Positions 44,353 to 52,777 of a DNA stretch of 64,000 nt are shown piece after piece (position 1 is the first letter of the stretch; each line of letters begins with the position of its first letter). Source of the stretch: Streptomyces ruber (GTDB taxonomy: Bacteria; Actinomycetota; Actinomycetes; Streptomycetales; Streptomycetaceae); NCBI RefSeq assembly GCF_014648075.1, contig NZ_BMQK01000001.1, forward strand, positions 620,001-684,000, read 5' to 3'. The notes beneath the pieces were generated by a model, which made no database searches, had not been told where the DNA came from, and saw only the letters and a list, made by a program, of their open reading frames with translations. Made by a program: the position numbers and the translations under genes.

Positions 44353-44766
44353 ATGAACGCGAACTTCTCCGACCAGGTGATGAGCCTGGTCAAGATGCTG
44401 CGCACCGAGGCCCCCGACTGCGTCGCCTCGGGGGTGGTCGACATGTCCACCGGCATGCTGCTGTCGTACGAGACCGTCGACAACCATCCGCCGGAGGTCC
44501 TCGACCTGCTGGCCGGCGCCACGCTCGACCTGTTCCAGGGCCGTACGGTCCAGATGATCGAGGACGTGTTCAAGGAGCGCCGCGGCATCAGCGGCGACCA
44601 GCACTTCTTCCAGGAGATCCTGGTCAACAGCGAGAACCTCACCCACCTGTTCATCCGCATGAACGACCAGCAGGACGTCGTCGCCGTGGTGGTCTGCCGC
44701 AAGTCGGTGAACGTGGGCATGCTGTTCGCCCAGGCCAGGAGGGCGGTGCAGAACCACAGCCTCTGA
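44353..44766 (+). CDS. Second roadblock-like protein
   Basis: 137-aa protein with a roadblock-like core (VASGVVDMSTGMLLSYETVD, NLTHLFIRMNDQQDVVAVVV) and a C-terminal helix. A GTG at 44338, five codons upstream, overlaps the best ribosome site TGAGGAGG, so ATG 44353 is preferred although the spacing is long. It follows the first roadblock gene by 19 bases. The pair could form a heterodimer with the PATAN protein as partner. Confidence 0.7.
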   Translation: MNANFSDQVMSLVKMLRTEAPDCVASGVVDMSTGMLLSYETVDNHPPEVLDLLAGATLDLFQGRTVQMIEDVFKERRGISGDQHFFQEILVNSENLTHLFIRMNDQQDVVAVVVCRKSVNVGMLFAQARRAVQNHSL

Positions 44767-44784
44767 GGGCGCACACACGCGCGC

Positions 44785-44813
44785 GGGCCCCCTCCGGTCG
44801 CGGGAGGGGGCCC
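44785..44813. terminator. Two-way terminator
   Basis: GGGCCCCCTCC (44785-44795) pairs with GGAGGGGGCCC (44803-44813) around a 7-base loop, between the converging roadblock and FtsX-like genes. Confidence 0.85.
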
Positions 44814-44829
44814 GTGTCATGCGGCGCGG

Positions 44830-47166
44830 TCACTCCGTGCGCAGTCCGTCCGGCCGCATCAGCCTCAGCAGCGGCGGCAGGCTGAGCAGGGTGACCGCCA
44901 GCACCACGGCCGCGCCGAAGCCGGTCATCGACCACACGCTCACCCAGTCGACGACCACCGGGACGGCCGTCATCTTCAGCAGGACCGCACCCAGGGCCAG
45001 CCCGACGGTCATGGACAGCGCCAGCCCGAGCGCGATCGGCACCGCGGTCTGCCACAGCACCGACAGGCTCAGGGTGCGGCGCCGGGTACCGAAGGCGACC
45101 AGCGCGGACAGCAGCTTCCTCCGCTCGCGCAGCTGCTCCAGCTGGGAGACCAGCAGGCTCGCTCCGATCAGGAACAGCACACAGGCGGCGCCCACGAACA
45201 GACCGGTGCGGATGGAGTCGAAGCGTTCGCTCCGCTCGACGGACGCCCACTGCGAGGGCTCGCTGTACGGGTCGACGGCCGCCGCCGTGTTCCGGACGTG
45301 CTCGGGCGCGTCCGGCACGGACCGGTCGATGCCGAGGAACACCTCGTGGGAGACCGCCCCTTCGGCCCCCTCGGGCAGGGCGCTCGGCGTGAAGAGGAAG
45401 CCGCCGCGACGCATACCGGTCGGGTCGTCCACCGACTGCGCCTCCTTCAGGGTTCCCGGGACGGTCCACCCGGTCGGCTCCCCCGGGGAGTCCTGAGCCG
45501 CGTCGAACCACAGGGTCCGGCCGGCCTTCGCCAGCTCGGGCGTGGCCTCGTCGTACGCGGCGCCGTTCACCACGAAGACGTCGCCGTCCTGGCAGGAGGG
45601 CAGAGCCGCCACCTCGCGCAGGGTCCGGCAGTCGCCGACGGTCACCTCGGAGATGAGTTCGGCCTCGTCGCCCGGCCGGTCGTTCGCATAGGTCGAGGAG
45701 AGGGCGTACACCGCGTCGACGCCCTCGGTCGCGCGGAACTCCTCCGCGACCGTGTCGAGTGCGGTCCCCTCGGGAACCCGCACGGACATCTGCGCCCGGC
45801 TCAGGTCCTTCCCCGAGTCCCGCGTGTACTGGCTCTCGGCGCCGGCGAACAGCATCTGCAGGGCGATCGCGCCCGCCACCGCCACCGCGATGCCGTTGAC
45901 CATGCGGGCCGCCGAGCCACTGCTCACCTGGAGCCTGCGGACGGCGAGCTGCCAGGAGACCGGTCCGGCGCCGAGGCGCGCGACGACCGTCTCGACGACC
46001 CACGGCAGCAGCGCGGTGACGCCGACGAGCAGCAGGACGACACCGCCGGTCACGAGGTACTGGTTGAAGTTCCCGTCGTCGCCGCCCTGGCCGATCATCG
46101 GGGCGAGCATCGCGAGTCCGACCACCGGCAGCAGCAGCCGCCACCACAGCCGGCGCCGGGCGGGCCGGGACAGGCGCACCACGCCGAGCGGCTCGATCAC
46201 CACACCGCGCAGCGCGAGCAGGGTGACCAGCACCGCCGCGGCGGGAACCGCGACGGCGACCAGCACGGCCAGCAGGGGCGAGGGGCTCAGGTAGCTCGGG
46301 TACACGCTGATCTCGAGCAGTTCCACCGACCCCGCCAGCTGACGTGCCAGCAGGAAGAAGACCGCGCCGAAGAGAAGGCCGAGCAGGGCACCCGCGAGGG
46401 CCTCGCCGGCGGCGATCCGCCGGGTCATCCGGCTGTCGGAGCCGATCAGCCGGAGCGCCGCGAGCCGCCGGTCGCGCCGCTCGCCCCCGAACCGCACCGC
46501 GGTGGCGATGAAGACGCCCACCGGCATCAGCAGGACCACGAAGACGACCAGGACCATCAGGAGCAGGACGGGGTCCCACGGCTCGGACGGCTGGGGCTCG
46601 CGGTCACCGAAGCCGTCGATCCGGGCCACCGCAGCGGCGGTGTCGATCCGGGACTCCAGGTCCTCGCCGCCCCGGACGAAGACGAGCTCCGCGGGGCCGA
46701 CCAGCCCGCTCTCCCCGATGGTGCCGACGATCCGTTCCGGCAGCCGCTCCCGGAGCAGCCGGCCCTCGCCGGACGCCAGCAGCTCCTCCAGCGCGGGGGA
46801 CACCACCATCTCGCCGGGGGCGGGCAGCTTCGACACGCCCGGCGGCGCCGGTGCGTGGGGGCCGTCGGGCTCCACCTCCCGGCCACGGATGTTCGCGCCG
46901 TGGTAGGTGGTGCTCACGTTCGCGACCAGGATCGTGTCGTCCCCCTTCGGGACGTCCTCCCAGGAGAAGGTGATGTCGGTGCGGGCGTCCTCCCGCGCGT
47001 CACGCGCCGCCAGCGCGTTCGGTATCGCCGTGGTGAGCAGCAGCAGCGCCACCCCCAGCCCGACGCCGACGCCGGTGAGCAGCAGCCGCACCCACCCCTC
47101 ACGGCCGCCCGTCAACGCGAATCTGACGCCCAGGGCCAGGTCCCGCGACCACTGCCGCACGTTCAT
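44830..47166 (-). CDS. FtsX-type ABC transporter permease
   Basis: 778-aa permease with a first helix (about 24-48), an outer domain, and two FtsX-like transmembrane bundles (about 205-335 and 620-770), plus a mid-protein group (about 350-405). This is the MacB/LolC-type arrangement for export or extraction of lipids, peptides or antibiotics. It starts at ATG 47166, overlapping the ATPase stop by four bases. With the PadR regulator and ATPase it forms an operon resembling antimicrobial-peptide response transporters. Confidence 0.9.
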   Translation of the reverse strand: MNVRQWSRDLALGVRFALTGGREGWVRLLLTGVGVGLGVALLLLTTAIPNALAARDAREDARTDITFSWEDVPKGDDTILVANVSTTYHGANIRGREVEPDGPHAPAPPGVSKLPAPGEMVVSPALEELLASGEGRLLRERLPERIVGTIGESGLVGPAELVFVRGGEDLESRIDTAAAVARIDGFGDREPQPSEPWDPVLLLMVLVVFVVLLMPVGVFIATAVRFGGERRDRRLAALRLIGSDSRMTRRIAAGEALAGALLGLLFGAVFFLLARQLAGSVELLEISVYPSYLSPSPLLAVLVAVAVPAAAVLVTLLALRGVVIEPLGVVRLSRPARRRLWWRLLLPVVGLAMLAPMIGQGGDDGNFNQYLVTGGVVLLLVGVTALLPWVVETVVARLGAGPVSWQLAVRRLQVSSGSAARMVNGIAVAVAGAIALQMLFAGAESQYTRDSGKDLSRAQMSVRVPEGTALDTVAEEFRATEGVDAVYALSSTYANDRPGDEAELISEVTVGDCRTLREVAALPSCQDGDVFVVNGAAYDEATPELAKAGRTLWFDAAQDSPGEPTGWTVPGTLKEAQSVDDPTGMRRGGFLFTPSALPEGAEGAVSHEVFLGIDRSVPDAPEHVRNTAAAVDPYSEPSQWASVERSERFDSIRTGLFVGAACVLFLIGASLLVSQLEQLRERRKLLSALVAFGTRRRTLSLSVLWQTAVPIALGLALSMTVGLALGAVLLKMTAVPVVVDWVSVWSMTGFGAAVVLAVTLLSLPPLLRLMRPDGLRTE

Positions 47167-47864
47167 ACGATCCGCTCCATGTCCCGCGACTTCCCGTCCC
47201 GTACGACGACCTCCCGGTCGGAGTACGCGGCGACCCGTGCCTCGTGGGTGACCAGGACGACGGCCGCGTTGGTGGACCGGGCGGCCTCCGTGAGCAGCTC
47301 CATCACGCGCTCGCCGTTGAGCGAGTCCAGGGCGCCGGTCGGCTCGTCGGCGAAGAGCACGCGCGGGTTCGTCACCAGCGCGCGGGCCACGGCGACGCGC
47401 TGTCCCTGGCCGCCGGAGACCTCACCGGGCCGCTTGCCCTTCAGGCCGTCGACCTCCAGGCGCTCCATCCAGGTGAGGGCGGCGCGCTCGGCCTCCTTGC
47501 GGGAGGTGCCGTTCAGCCGCAGCGGCAGGGCGACGTTCTCCACGCAGGTCAGCTCGGGCACGAGCTGGCCGAACTGGAAGACGAAGCCGAACTCCGAGCG
47601 CCGCAGGGCGCTGCGCTGCGAGTCGTTCATGGTCGCCATCTCGCGGCCGCTGTAGGTGATCGAGCCGGAGTCGGGGGTGACGATCCCGGCGAGGCAGTGC
47701 AGCAGGGTCGACTTGCCGGAGCCGGAGGGGCCCATCACGGCGACGACCTCGCCGGGGTGGATGGAGAAGGAGGCGCCGTCCAGGGCGGTGGTCGGGCCGT
47801 ACGCCTTGCGCAGGTCGTGGGCGGTGAGCAGGGAGCCGGCGGGGGGCGTCGCGGTGGCGGTCAT
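47163..47864 (-). CDS. ABC transporter ATP-binding protein (MacB/LolD type)
   Basis: 233-aa ATPase. Walker A is MGPSGSGKSTLLHCLAG, the signature is EVSGGQGQRVAVARAL, and Walker B is VLFADEPTGALDS, the extended form typical of LolD/MacB-like proteins. Start ATG 47864 overlaps the PadR stop, and its stop overlaps the permease start. It powers the FtsX-like permease. Confidence 0.95.
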   Translation of the reverse strand: MTATATPPAGSLLTAHDLRKAYGPTTALDGASFSIHPGEVVAVMGPSGSGKSTLLHCLAGIVTPDSGSITYSGREMATMNDSQRSALRRSEFGFVFQFGQLVPELTCVENVALPLRLNGTSRKEAERAALTWMERLEVDGLKGKRPGEVSGGQGQRVAVARALVTNPRVLFADEPTGALDSLNGERVMELLTEAARSTNAAVVLVTHEARVAAYSDREVVVRDGKSRDMERIV

Positions 47865-48385
47865 CGGGTCACCGCCTCGGCGAGCCGGTCCAGCCGGGCG
47901 GCGGTCAGCTCCAGCCAGCGCAGGTCGGCCTCCAGGTGGAACAGGGCGTGGTCGCAGATCAGCTGGTCGGCGAGGTCGCCCTGGCGCTTGCGGTCGGTGA
48001 GGATGCGCATCAGGCGCAGGTGCTCGGAGCGCTGGGTGTCGAGGAGCTCGGCGGCGTTCCGGTGGGTGAGGAGGGCCAGGACGACCTTGGTGTAGAGGGT
48101 CGACTGGAGGTACGGCTCCGGCTTCTCGGGCGTGGCGAGCCATTGCTGGACGTCCGTGACGCCTGCGTCGGTGATCGCGTACCGCTTCCGCTCGGGCCCG
48201 CCGCCCGGCTCGATGCCGTCGACCTCGACGAGGCCGTTCTTCAGCAGCCGCGACATCGTCGAGTAGACCTGGCCGTAGTGCAGCGGCCGGTCGTGACCGA
48301 ACTTCTCGTCGAAGGCCCGCTTCAGGTCGTAACCGTGGCGGGGTCCGGACTCCAGGAGTCCCAGGAGGGTGTGACCAATGGACAT
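47861..48385 (-). CDS. PadR-family transcriptional repressor
   Basis: 174-aa regulator. The PadR winged helix covers about 1-85 (SIGHTLLGLLESGPRHGYDL, HYGQVYSTMSRLLKNGLVEV), and a C-terminal dimerisation helix-rich part covers about 95-170. ATG 48385 is preferred over an upstream in-frame Met because it starts the conserved fold. It leads a tightly overlapping operon with an ABC transporter, so it probably represses it until a substrate or drug binds. A palindrome lies 21 bases upstream. Confidence 0.92.
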   Translation of the reverse strand: MSIGHTLLGLLESGPRHGYDLKRAFDEKFGHDRPLHYGQVYSTMSRLLKNGLVEVDGIEPGGGPERKRYAITDAGVTDVQQWLATPEKPEPYLQSTLYTKVVLALLTHRNAAELLDTQRSEHLRLMRILTDRKRQGDLADQLICDHALFHLEADLRWLELTAARLDRLAEAVTR

Positions 48386-48405
48386 GCCGAGGACTCTACA
48401 CAGTG

Positions 48406-48426
48406 CGTATACCTGCCGTGTATACG
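48406..48426. promoter_or_regulatory. Candidate PadR operator
   Basis: CGTATAC-CTGCCGT-GTATACG is a perfect 7-bp inverted repeat with a 7-base spacer, and a further half-site GCATAC follows at 48433-48438. PadR repressors often bind such ATAC-containing palindromes over their own promoter, so autoregulation of the operon is likely. Confidence 0.6.
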
Positions 48427-48599
48427 TCCTGTGCATACATCGTGAGCCGAGTGCCGAATCCGCAGGTCAACGGCGATTGTCACGGTTCCGCCACGAAGGC
48501 GGTCCCGGCTCGCGAGCCCGCGGGGGCAACCTTTCGCCCTTCCCCGACGTCGGTTCGGTAGGGCGCGCGTGCTGATTCTCACGCCTTGAAAAGCCGGTA

Positions 48600-48615
48600 T
48601 GACAAGCCTTTGTCA
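48600..48615. promoter_or_regulatory. Inverted repeat upstream of the PBP gene
   Basis: TGACAA-GCCT-TTGTCA is a perfect 6-bp inverted repeat about 90 bases before the PBP start. The 317-base gap between padR and the PBP gene holds no gene. The repeat could bind a regulator of wall synthesis; none is identified. Confidence 0.4.
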
Positions 48616-48702
48616 CAGCCCGCGGTGTTAGCTTTCTGGGTCGACCGACGACACACGGGTGACAGGCGAGAAGGACGAGCAGGAAGCGAGCGGACCACCA
48701 CC

Positions 48703-51036
48703 ATGGGACGAGCGGAAGAGAGACGAGCGCGGCAGCGCCGGGGCCGCCGCGCGGCGCCCAGGCGCTCGTCCGGGGGAGCCGGCGGCAAGGGCGGGATAGG
48801 CCGCTTCTTCACCTTCAGGAAGCTCCTCGGCGCGTTCTTCACCCTCTGCCTGCTCGGGATGCTCGGCTTCGTCGCGCTGTACCTGCTCATCGGCGTCCCC
48901 GCGGGGAACGCGGCCGCACAGCAGCAGTCCAACGTCTACAAGTACAGCGACGGCAGCACGCTCGCCCGCAGCGGCGAAGGCGTCAACCGGCAGATCGTCG
49001 ACCTCGCCGAGGTCCCCAAGGACGTCCAGCGCACGTTCGTGGCCGCCGAGAACAAGTCGTTCTACGACGACGCGGGCGTCGACTTCAAGGGCACGGCCCG
49101 CGGTCTGATCAACACGCTCTCCGGCAAGGGCAAGCAGGGTGGCTCGACGATCACCCAGCAGTACGTGAAGAACTACTACCTCACCTCCGACCAGACGATC
49201 AGCCGCAAGCTCAAGGAGCTGGTCATCTCGCTGAAGGTGGACCGCGAGAAGAGCAAGGACGAGATCCTCGCGGGCTACATCAACACCAGCTACTACGGCC
49301 GCGGCGCCTACGGCATCCAGGCCGCCGCCCAGGCGTACTACCGCGTGGACGCCGACAGGCTGACCGTCGAGCAGGGCGCCTACCTCGCCGCGCTGCTCCA
49401 GGCCCCGAGCCAGTACGACTGGGCCGTCGCCTCCGACACGAGCAAGAAGCTCGTCCGGGAGCGCTGGGACTACGTGCTGAACAACATGGTCGAGATGAAG
49501 TGGCTGGACAAGGCCCAGCGCGACGCCATGGAGTTCCCCGTCCCGCAGGAGCCGCAGGGCGCGCCGGGCCTGGAGGGCCAGACCGGATACCTGGTGGAGG
49601 CGGCCAACAAGGAACTGGCGCGGCAGCTCGTCGCCCAGGGTTCGGCCACCGACACCGACGAGGCCCTGGCGATGGTCGACAAGGGCGGCTGGACCGTCAC
49701 GCTGAACGTCGACAAGAAGAAGCAGACGCAGCTGGAGGAGTCCGTCAAGGACACCCTCACCAGCAAGCTGGACCCGGAGAAGCGGGACGTCGACGGCGAC
49801 GTGCAGGCCGGCGCCGTCTCGGTCGACCCGAAGACCGGCAAGGTCCTCGCGATGTACGGCGGGGTGGACTACGTCCAGCACTTCACCAACAACGCCACGC
49901 GCGCCGACTACCAGCCCGCCTCCACCTTCAAGCCCGTCATCCTCGCCGCCGCCGTCGAGGAGGAGGCGACGACGCAGGAGGGGCAGCCGATCACCGCGAG
50001 CACCGTCTACGACGGTGACAGCGAGCGGCCGGTCGTCGACGCGAACGGTGAGGAGGTCGGGTTCGCCCCGCCGAACGAGGACGACGTCGACTACGGGCCC
50101 GTCACCGTGCAGTCCGCCATGAACAAGTCCGTCAACTCCGTGTTCGCGCAGATGGGCGTCGACGTCGGCATGGAGAAGGTGATGGAGGTCGCGGGCAAGC
50201 TCGGCATGGACGTCGAGGACGAGCAGGCGGTGCCCGCCCAGACCCTCGGCTCCATGGGCGCGAGCCCGCTGGAGATGGCCGGCGTCTACGCCACCCTCGA
50301 CAACCACGGCCGTAAGGTCACCCCGGCGATCGTGGCCTCCGCCGAGCACAAGGACGGCTCGGTCGAGATGCCCGACGCGATCGGCGAGCAGGTCATCAGC
50401 CGCACGGCCGCCGACACGGTCACCTCGGTGCTCACCGGCGTGGTCGACGACGGTACGGCCCAGAAGTCGGTGCGCGACAACCCGCAGCGCCGCGGCCAGC
50501 AGGTGGCCGGCAAGACCGGTACCTCCGACGACAACAAGTCGGCGTGGTTCACCGGCTACACCCCGAACCTGGTCACCTCGGTCGGCCTGTTCGGCGAGGA
50601 CTCCGAGACGCACGCCCAGGTCACCCTCCAGGGCGCGACCGGCACCCTGCCGGGCAAGGGCCGCGTCGCCGGCGGTGGCTTCCCGGCGAAGATCTGGGCC
50701 GAGTACACCTTCGGCGCGATGGGCGACGTGTCCCGGTTCGACCTGGAGACCAACCAGGGCGCCGCGGTCCAGCCGACCGAGACGGCCACGGTCGAGGAGA
50801 CGCCGACGCAGACCCCGTCCGAGACGCCGACCAGCGAGGAGCCGTCCTCGTCACCGCCCCCGTCGGAGACCCCGACCGACGAGACGACGACGTCGGAGCC
50901 CCCGGACACCGGCGAGAGCGGTTCGGGCAGCCCGTCCGTCAGCCCGCCGGCGAGCTCGGCGAGCGAGTCGCCCCCGGCCGGGGAGGAGGACGGGAACGGG
51001 AGCGGCAACGGGTGGTGGCAGGGGAACGGCCAGTAG
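48703..51036 (+). CDS. Class A penicillin-binding protein (transglycosylase/transpeptidase)
   Basis: 777-aa bifunctional cell-wall synthase. A basic N-terminus and one membrane helix (about 38-68) precede the GT51 glycosyltransferase (about 85-270), whose catalytic Glu is in FVAAENKSFYDD (E116). The transpeptidase domain (about 375-660) has STFK (S407), SVN (S476) and KTG (K604). The last 110 residues are a Ser/Thr/Pro/Glu tail ending in a Gly/Trp/Asn segment. ATG 48703 begins the basic N-terminus. It builds and cross-links peptidoglycan at the outer membrane face. Confidence 0.95.
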   Translation: MGRAEERRARQRRGRRAAPRRSSGGAGGKGGIGRFFTFRKLLGAFFTLCLLGMLGFVALYLLIGVPAGNAAAQQQSNVYKYSDGSTLARSGEGVNRQIVDLAEVPKDVQRTFVAAENKSFYDDAGVDFKGTARGLINTLSGKGKQGGSTITQQYVKNYYLTSDQTISRKLKELVISLKVDREKSKDEILAGYINTSYYGRGAYGIQAAAQAYYRVDADRLTVEQGAYLAALLQAPSQYDWAVASDTSKKLVRERWDYVLNNMVEMKWLDKAQRDAMEFPVPQEPQGAPGLEGQTGYLVEAANKELARQLVAQGSATDTDEALAMVDKGGWTVTLNVDKKKQTQLEESVKDTLTSKLDPEKRDVDGDVQAGAVSVDPKTGKVLAMYGGVDYVQHFTNNATRADYQPASTFKPVILAAAVEEEATTQEGQPITASTVYDGDSERPVVDANGEEVGFAPPNEDDVDYGPVTVQSAMNKSVNSVFAQMGVDVGMEKVMEVAGKLGMDVEDEQAVPAQTLGSMGASPLEMAGVYATLDNHGRKVTPAIVASAEHKDGSVEMPDAIGEQVISRTAADTVTSVLTGVVDDGTAQKSVRDNPQRRGQQVAGKTGTSDDNKSAWFTGYTPNLVTSVGLFGEDSETHAQVTLQGATGTLPGKGRVAGGGFPAKIWAEYTFGAMGDVSRFDLETNQGAAVQPTETATVEETPTQTPSETPTSEEPSSSPPPSETPTDETTTSEPPDTGESGSGSPSVSPPASSASESPPAGEEDGNGSGNGWWQGNGQ

Positions 51037-51077
51037 GCGGTGACGGGGTGGCCCGTGAGGCCACCCCGTCGACGTGA

Positions 51078-52541
51078 CTACATGCCGTTCACGTTCTTCG
51101 CGATCCGGTCGCCGAGCTCCTTGTCGATGTTGCGCCAGTACTGCAGCGCGCGGTCCAGCACCGGCCGGGAGACCCCCTGCCGCAGGTGCCCGGTGACGTT
51201 GGAGACCAGCCGGTCCCGCGCCGCGTCGTCGAGGACCTGCCGGACCTGTGTGCCCGCCTGCCCGAAGTCGTCGTCCTCGCGGTGCAGCCGGTACGCCTCG
51301 CGCACCATCTCGCCCGCCGTCCGCCAGCCCGCGACGTCGCCGAACTGCGTCACGGCCGCGGCCGGCCCGCCGTAGGAGTTGGGCGCGTACGGCATCGCCG
51401 TGTCGGCGGGCTTGTAGCGCATCGGGCCGTCCTTGGCGTACGAGTGCACCTGCGAGCGCGGCCGGTTGGGCGGCAGCTGCGTGTAGTTCGGGCCGATGCG
51501 GTAGCGGTGCGTGTCCGGGTACGAGAAGAGCCGGCCGAGCAGCATCTTGTCCGGGGACGGGCCGATGCCGGGCACCATGTTGGACGGCTCGAACGCGGCC
51601 TGCTCGATATGGACGAAATGGTCCGGCGGGTTCTTGTCCAGGGTCATCCGGCCGACCTCGATCAGCGGGTAGTCGCCGTGCGGCCACACCTTCGTCAGGT
51701 CGAACGGGTTGAACCGGTAGTCGGGTGCGTCGTCGAACGGCATCACCTGCACATGGACCGTCCAGGACGGGTGCTCGCCGCGCTCGATCGCCTCGTACAG
51801 GTCGCGGCGGTGCACGTCGGCGTCCCGGCCGGCGAGGTCGTCGGCCTCGGCCTGGGTGAGGAACTCGATGCCCTGGTCGGTCTTGATGTGGTATTTGACC
51901 CAGAACCGCTCGCCACCGGCGTTGACCCACATGTAGGTGTGGGACGAGTAGCCGTTCATGTGGCGGTACGTCCGCGGAATGCCCCGGTCGCCCATGAGCC
52001 ACGTCACCTGGTGCGCGGACTCGGGCGAGAGGGTCCAGAAGTCCCACTGCATGTCGTTGTTCCGCAGCCCGGTGACCGGGTGGCGCTTCTGCGAGCGGAT
52101 GAAGTCCTGGAACTTCATCGGGTCGCGGACGAAGAAGACCGGGGTGTTGTTGCCGACCAGGTCGTAGTTGCCGTGCTCGGTGTAGAACTTGAGCGCGAAG
52201 CCGCGCGGGTCGCGCCAGGTGTCGGGGGAGCCGAGCTCGCCCGCCACGGTGGAGAACCGGGCGAGCATCTCGGTGCGTTTGCCCGGCTGGAAGAGGTCCG
52301 CCTTGGTGAACTGGCTGACGTCGTTGGTGATCTCGAGGAAGCCGTACGCGCCACTGCCCTTGGCGTGCACCACTCGCTCGGGGACCCGTTCCCGGTTGAA
52401 CTGGGCCATCTTCTCGATCAGATAGTGGTCCTGGAGCAGGATCGGGCCGTTGGAACCCACGGTGAGCGAGTGCTCGTCGCTCTCCACCGGTATGCCCGCG
52501 TTGGTCGTGCTGTACGGAACCGACTGCGGTACCTGGGACAC
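51078..52541 (-). CDS. katA: Monofunctional haem catalase (KatA type)
   Basis: 487-aa small-subunit catalase, close to the usual 484 residues. The distal His is in [11 protein letters not shown] (about H59), an Asn is in [12 protein letters not shown], and the proximal haem Tyr is in [12 protein letters not shown] (about 337). GTG 52541 is chosen because AGGAGG lies six bases upstream; a longer frame starts 25 codons earlier without one. It converts hydrogen peroxide to water and oxygen. No CatR/Fur-type regulator gene is adjacent. Confidence 0.95.
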   Translation of the reverse strand: MSQVPQSVPYSTTNAGIPVESDEHSLTVGSNGPILLQDHYLIEKMAQFNRERVPERVVHAKGSGAYGFLEITNDVSQFTKADLFQPGKRTEMLARFSTVAGELGSPDTWRDPRGFALKFYTEHGNYDLVGNNTPVFFVRDPMKFQDFIRSQKRHPVTGLRNNDMQWDFWTLSPESAHQVTWLMGDRGIPRTYRHMNGYSSHTYMWVNAGGERFWVKYHIKTDQGIEFLTQAEADDLAGRDADVHRRDLYEAIERGEHPSWTVHVQVMPFDDAPDYRFNPFDLTKVWPHGDYPLIEVGRMTLDKNPPDHFVHIEQAAFEPSNMVPGIGPSPDKMLLGRLFSYPDTHRYRIGPNYTQLPPNRPRSQVHSYAKDGPMRYKPADTAMPYAPNSYGGPAAAVTQFGDVAGWRTAGEMVREAYRLHREDDDFGQAGTQVRQVLDDAARDRLVSNVTGHLRQGVSRPVLDRALQYWRNIDKELGDRIAKNVNGM

Positions 52542-52711
52542 GAGCGTCCTCCTGTCGGGACGAGGGTGAGGGTGTGCGAAGGTCGCTCCGTTCGGTTGGT
52601 TCAGCTCAGCAGTCAACTCCGCCGACAGGGTGTCGGCAAGATTTGGACGGGGTCTAATTCCGGTTCTCTTCTGCGACGCCTTCTGCGACCCTTTCCGCGG
52701 CGTCTTCCGGT

Positions 52712-52754
52712 ACGACGTGAGGGGCGGCCCGCTGCGGGCCGCCCCTCACGTCGT
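52712..52754. terminator. Very long perfect hairpin terminator
   Basis: A 20-bp stem (52712-52731 with 52735-52754) and a 3-base CTG loop, with no mismatch, lie between the catalase promoter and the end of the RsbU-like gene. It probably ends the phosphatase transcript and shields the catalase promoter. Confidence 0.85.
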
Positions 52755-52777
52755 GCGCCTCGTACGGGCGCCGGCCG

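Noticed and set aside
48628..50613. A 661-codon open frame opposite the PBP gene
   Set aside because: It is antisense to a gene with complete catalytic motifs. Its composition (Val/Leu/Asp/Gly-rich, no domain) is the usual mirror of high-GC codon use.
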